8,110 nucleotides of DNA from NCBI GenBank assembly GCA_003819975.1, contig RPPU01000179.1:1-8110 (forward strand). Reading direction: 5' to 3'. A program made the translations under genes and the position numbers. The stretch is from Desulfobacteraceae bacterium. GTDB lineage: Bacteria > Desulfobacterota > DSM-4660 > Desulfatiglandales > HGW-15. Below are positions 5,947 to 8,110 of the stretch, piece after piece; the first letter of the stretch is position 1, and each line of letters starts with the position of its first letter. A model generated the notes under the pieces. That model was not told where the DNA came from, made no database searches, and was given only the letters and a program-made list of their open reading frames with translations.

Positions 5947-7599
5947 CTATGCTCCCGCCCGCCTGAACAGATTATAAGGAATCCCGACGTAATCGATGCT
6001 TTTCTCTCGCATATAATCTTCTTCAAGAAAGCAGGCCGGGGCATACACGATGATTCTCTTTTTTGGATGTTCATTGACGATTCTTTCGGCCAGGCTCAGG
6101 TTGAGCGCCATGCGGGTGAGGGCATCGAAATCCTGTTTGTACACCAGATAAATGACGCTCCCGTTGCATTCGCCGACAAAATAGGTTTTTTCATTTACAG
6201 CGGATTTATTTTTTAGGCTTTCGCCCGTGCAAAGATAATATACATAGTCCGCAAATTGCTTGAACGTCGGCAGCTTGCCCGACAGCAAAGTCTCGGCGTC
6301 AAGCGGGATGCCGACCCGGAGATACTGAAAACCCTCATCATAGCCGAACTTTTCAATCGCCCGTTTCACTCGCTCGCGGGTGATGTCCTTGCAGATGTTT
6401 TTCTTGGGCTCCGCTTCCGTCGCCTCGGTCATTTGAACGAGAATGCACCTGCGGTTGCCGCCGTCTTCCTTGTTCAAGTCCATAACGGCATGCATGGCCG
6501 TGCCGGATCCGGCGAAGGAGTCGAGAATGATCGCATCATCATCGTCGTGCAATGAAATAAACCAACGAATTAAGGAGGTTGGTTTAGGTGTGTCAAAGGC
6601 TTTTTCGCCAAAGAGTTCCTTTAATTCACGAGTTGCGTCGGAATTATAACCAACTGTTGCCAACCAAGTACTCCAGCCAACGCTCTTCTTTTTATCTCGA
6701 ATCTTTTCAAATGGAACCCATCTTTCTTTCTCACCTTTATAAGACTTCCCCTCATCATATTTACATTTTTCCCAATAAAAATATTCAATATCTTTTCTTG
6801 AATCGATAATCTTTTGATTGTTTTTTCCCCAACGCCAATGGCCCTCTTTCCCATCATTACGGATCGGGTAAACTTCTGTTCCATCAGGCGCAGTAAGCGG
6901 ATAAAATTGGTTCGGCCTGTTTTCTCGAAGAGAGATTCCTCCCCATTTTCGTAATTCGCGCCCTTTTCGATACATTCCCTTTTTATCTTTTAAATTCAAT
7001 TCGCCGGTTGAAATTTCCTCTTGAGTGATTTTGGAGATGTTGCCATTATGATAAATAATAAGATATTCATGGCCACCTCTTAAGCCCGTTTTTTCTTTTC
7101 CTCCAGAAGGCTCGGACAACCAAGGCGCTACAGCCAATTTATTTTCTTCAGTAAATATCTCATCCATAATCATACATAGATTGGCAACTTCATTATCATC
7201 TATTGATATTGCTATAATTCCATCGTTTGAGAGAAGCTCTTTAAATAATTTTAACCTCGGCACCATCATGCAAAGCCATTTGTCATGGCGGGTTAAGTCG
7301 TCCTTGCCGACCTCTTTTCCCAGCCATTCTTTCAGCATGGGGCTGTTTACATTGTCATTGTATACCCATCCTTCATTTCCGGTATTATACGGCGGGTCAA
7401 TATAGATACACTTGATCTTTCCGGCATATTGCGGAAGCAAGGCTTTCAGCGCAAGAAGATTGTCCCCTTCGATAATCAGGTTGCCTTTCGCCTTTTCAGG
7501 CCGAAAATCGAGTTTTTCAACCTCATCCAGCGTATGATAAGGGATGGAAAGATGATGGTTCCAGATGATATTTTTGCCTTTAAACTGCAAAGTCGGCAT
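5947..7599 (-). CDS. mod: Type III restriction-modification methyltransferase, Mod subunit
   Basis: 550-residue amino-methyltransferase of the beta class, probably N6-adenine specific. The catalytic motif DPPYNTG (68-74) comes before the SAM-binding motif LDSFAGSGT (359-367), the circular order of type III Mod proteins. FDTPKP (335-340) precedes motif I as usual. The roughly 220 residues between them (about 113-333) should include the target-recognition domain that sets specificity for both subunits. This stretch is AT-rich compared with the rest of the gene, suggesting it was exchanged. The C-terminal 110 residues likely contact Res or DNA. The ATG at 7599 is supported by GGAGG at 7604-7608, 4 bases upstream. 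No simple-sequence tract of the phase-variable kind is visible. It is the first gene of the mod-res operon, so the host is methylated before Res is made. Confidence 0.93.
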   Translation of the reverse strand: MPTLQFKGKNIIWNHHLSIPYHTLDEVEKLDFRPEKAKGNLIIEGDNLLALKALLPQYAGKIKCIYIDPPYNTGNEGWVYNDNVNSPMLKEWLGKEVGKDDLTRHDKWLCMMVPRLKLFKELLSNDGIIAISIDDNEVANLCMIMDEIFTEENKLAVAPWLSEPSGGKEKTGLRGGHEYLIIYHNGNISKITQEEISTGELNLKDKKGMYRKGRELRKWGGISLRENRPNQFYPLTAPDGTEVYPIRNDGKEGHWRWGKNNQKIIDSRKDIEYFYWEKCKYDEGKSYKGEKERWVPFEKIRDKKKSVGWSTWLATVGYNSDATRELKELFGEKAFDTPKPTSLIRWFISLHDDDDAIILDSFAGSGTAMHAVMDLNKEDGGNRRCILVQMTEATEAEPKKNICKDITRERVKRAIEKFGYDEGFQYLRVGIPLDAETLLSGKLPTFKQFADYVYYLCTGESLKNKSAVNEKTYFVGECNGSVIYLVYKQDFDALTRMALNLSLAERIVNEHPKKRIIVYAPACFLEEDYMREKSIDYVGIPYNLFRRAGA

Positions 7600-7671
7600 A
7601 GATCCTCCAAGTAACGATTATGCGATATCAGGATAAGCGCGCCGATTCATAACAAATCCGTCTTGCAAAGG

Positions 7672-7700
7672 ATCATATATCGAAACGTAATATCAAGCAA
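7672..7700 (-). promoter_or_regulatory. Candidate promoter of mod-res
   Basis: On the minus strand, TTGCTT (7695-7700, 3 of 6) is followed by 17 bases and TATGAT (7672-7677, 5 of 6 to the -10 consensus). This would leave an untranslated leader of roughly 65 bases before the mod ATG. The -35 element lies inside one arm of the 15-bp inverted repeat. The -10 is good and the -35 is poor; other weak hexamers exist nearby, so this is a suggestion. Confidence 0.4.
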
Positions 7701-7770
7701 GCACGCCATCAGCCACCCCTAAACTGCGCCCAAGTTCGCGGAAGGTATCCAGCATTGCTTGCTTGATATT
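7689..7770. repeat. 82-bp structure with perfect 15-bp inverted ends
   Basis: AATATCAAGCAAGCA at 7689-7703 is exactly mirrored by TGCTTGCTTGATATT at 7756-7770, around a 52-bp centre. Neither arm extends further on either side. The right arm lies in the decayed ImmA-like gene, precisely where its recognisable protein similarity ends (..LQEEYQ). The left arm lies just past that gene and overlaps the candidate mod promoter. It could be a small non-autonomous insertion, a template-switch scar, an invertible segment or a binding site. No transposase-type target duplication is obvious. Confidence 0.7.
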
Positions 7771-8099
7771 CTTCCTGCAAAACCGCAAGCGGCGCCAAAA
7801 GTTCGACGGCAACCCGGTTGCACCAGCGCTCGACCTCATGGTTCGGAATCCGGGAAGCCTGCGCATCGGAAATCCGGAATTGGTATCCGTTCGATAGGTG
7901 GTTCCGGGAGAAAAAGATAGCCGATAGGAGCATGCATGGCTTTGGCAAAGCTCTCCACCTGCTTTAGGGTCGGATATTCCTTGCCTTGTTCCCAAACACG
8001 TAATTTGGGAAAACGTTTGGAAAGCGCGCCAAGTTCGATTCCGGCTCTTTCGCGCGCCCAACGCAACATTTCCGGTTTGATTTCGACGTGCATTCTCAT
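7709..8099 (-). pseudogene. Decayed XRE-HTH / ImmA-IrrE-type metallopeptidase gene
   Basis: Two frames carry pieces of one protein. From 8099 (MRMHVEIKPEMLRWARERAG) a helix-turn-helix of the XRE type runs through WEQGKEYPTLKQVESFAKAMHAPIGYLFLPEPP to IPIPDFR, then meets a stop at 7836. A different frame, 7709 to about 7850, continues with HEVERWCNRVAVELLAPLAVLQEEY, the closing part of the ImmA/IrrE peptidase domain. In intact members, recalled as about 350-400 residues, these blocks are separated by some 150-200 residues that include the zinc-binding HExxH. That section is absent here. The gene therefore has a large internal deletion plus a frameshift. After EEYQ the similarity ends inside the 15-bp inverted repeat. 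Intact relatives often sit beside a small toxin or in defence islands. The HTH fragment (87 aa) might still be made, with a weak GGAAA upstream of its start, but peptidase activity is lost. Confidence 0.75.
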
Positions 8100-8110
8100 G
8101 GCAATTTTCC

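Noticed and set aside
5947..7599. Phase-variable simple repeat in mod
   Set aside because: I looked for tandem tetra- or pentanucleotide tracts and long homopolymers and saw none.
7618..7650. 10-codon ORF (MNRRAYPDIA) in the leader of mod, a possible leader peptide
   Set aside because: No convincing ribosome binding site and no codon pattern suggesting attenuation.
7689..7770. Integron attC site
   Set aside because: It has inverted ends of suitable size, but no GTTRRRY-type core and no cassette array or integrase is visible.
1..8110. CRISPR array, tRNA or rRNA genes
   Set aside because: No regularly spaced repeats and no recognisable tRNA or rRNA sequence were found on either strand.

Overview
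The window looks like a mid-GC bacterial chromosome segment from an unidentified, probably Gram-negative lineage. No rRNA, tRNA or species marker is present, so taxonomy cannot be fixed. It reads as a defence-and-stress accessory patch beside one ordinary metabolic-type gene. Nearly everything after position 1288 lies on the minus strand.

Layout, left to right. Positions 1-90 hold a dispersed-type palindromic repeat, cut by the window edge. Positions 169-1170 (+) encode a radical SAM protein of the PflX/activase-like group with an extra N-terminal cysteine cluster. Positions 1288-1892 (-) carry a type II toxin-antitoxin pair: a Phd/YefM-like antitoxin followed by a RelE/ParE-like toxin that starts with TTG and overlaps it by 4 bases. 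Its promoter has a palindrome filling the -35/-10 spacer. The promoter lies on the last codons of a 43-codon ORF (1931-2062, -) that looks like the surviving N-terminus of a longer gene.

Positions 2114-3172 (-) encode a full bifunctional Ada protein: methyl-phosphotriester sensor, AraC-type HTH and O6-methylguanine-DNA methyltransferase. A near-consensus Ada box sits upstream at 3241-3253, so the adaptive response is probably self-activated here.

Positions 3422-7599 (-) form a complete, tightly coupled type III restriction-modification operon, mod then res, 2 bp apart. All methylase, helicase and nuclease motifs are visible. The middle of mod, between its two catalytic motifs, is markedly AT-rich, which suggests an exchanged target-recognition domain. 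Upstream of mod, 7709-8099 (-) is a decayed XRE-HTH/ImmA-IrrE-type gene. It has lost its central peptidase region and is frameshifted. Its 3' end merges into an 82-bp structure with perfect 15-bp inverted ends, one arm of which carries a candidate -35 box for mod.

Functionally, the restriction system, the toxin-antitoxin pair and the broken regulator-protease gene form a small defence or addiction cluster around the DNA-repair gene ada. I see no convincing new multi-gene system. The unusual parts are the junctions: the mod mosaic, the inverted-repeat scar, the deleted ImmA gene, and the toxin-antitoxin promoter placed over a truncated ORF.
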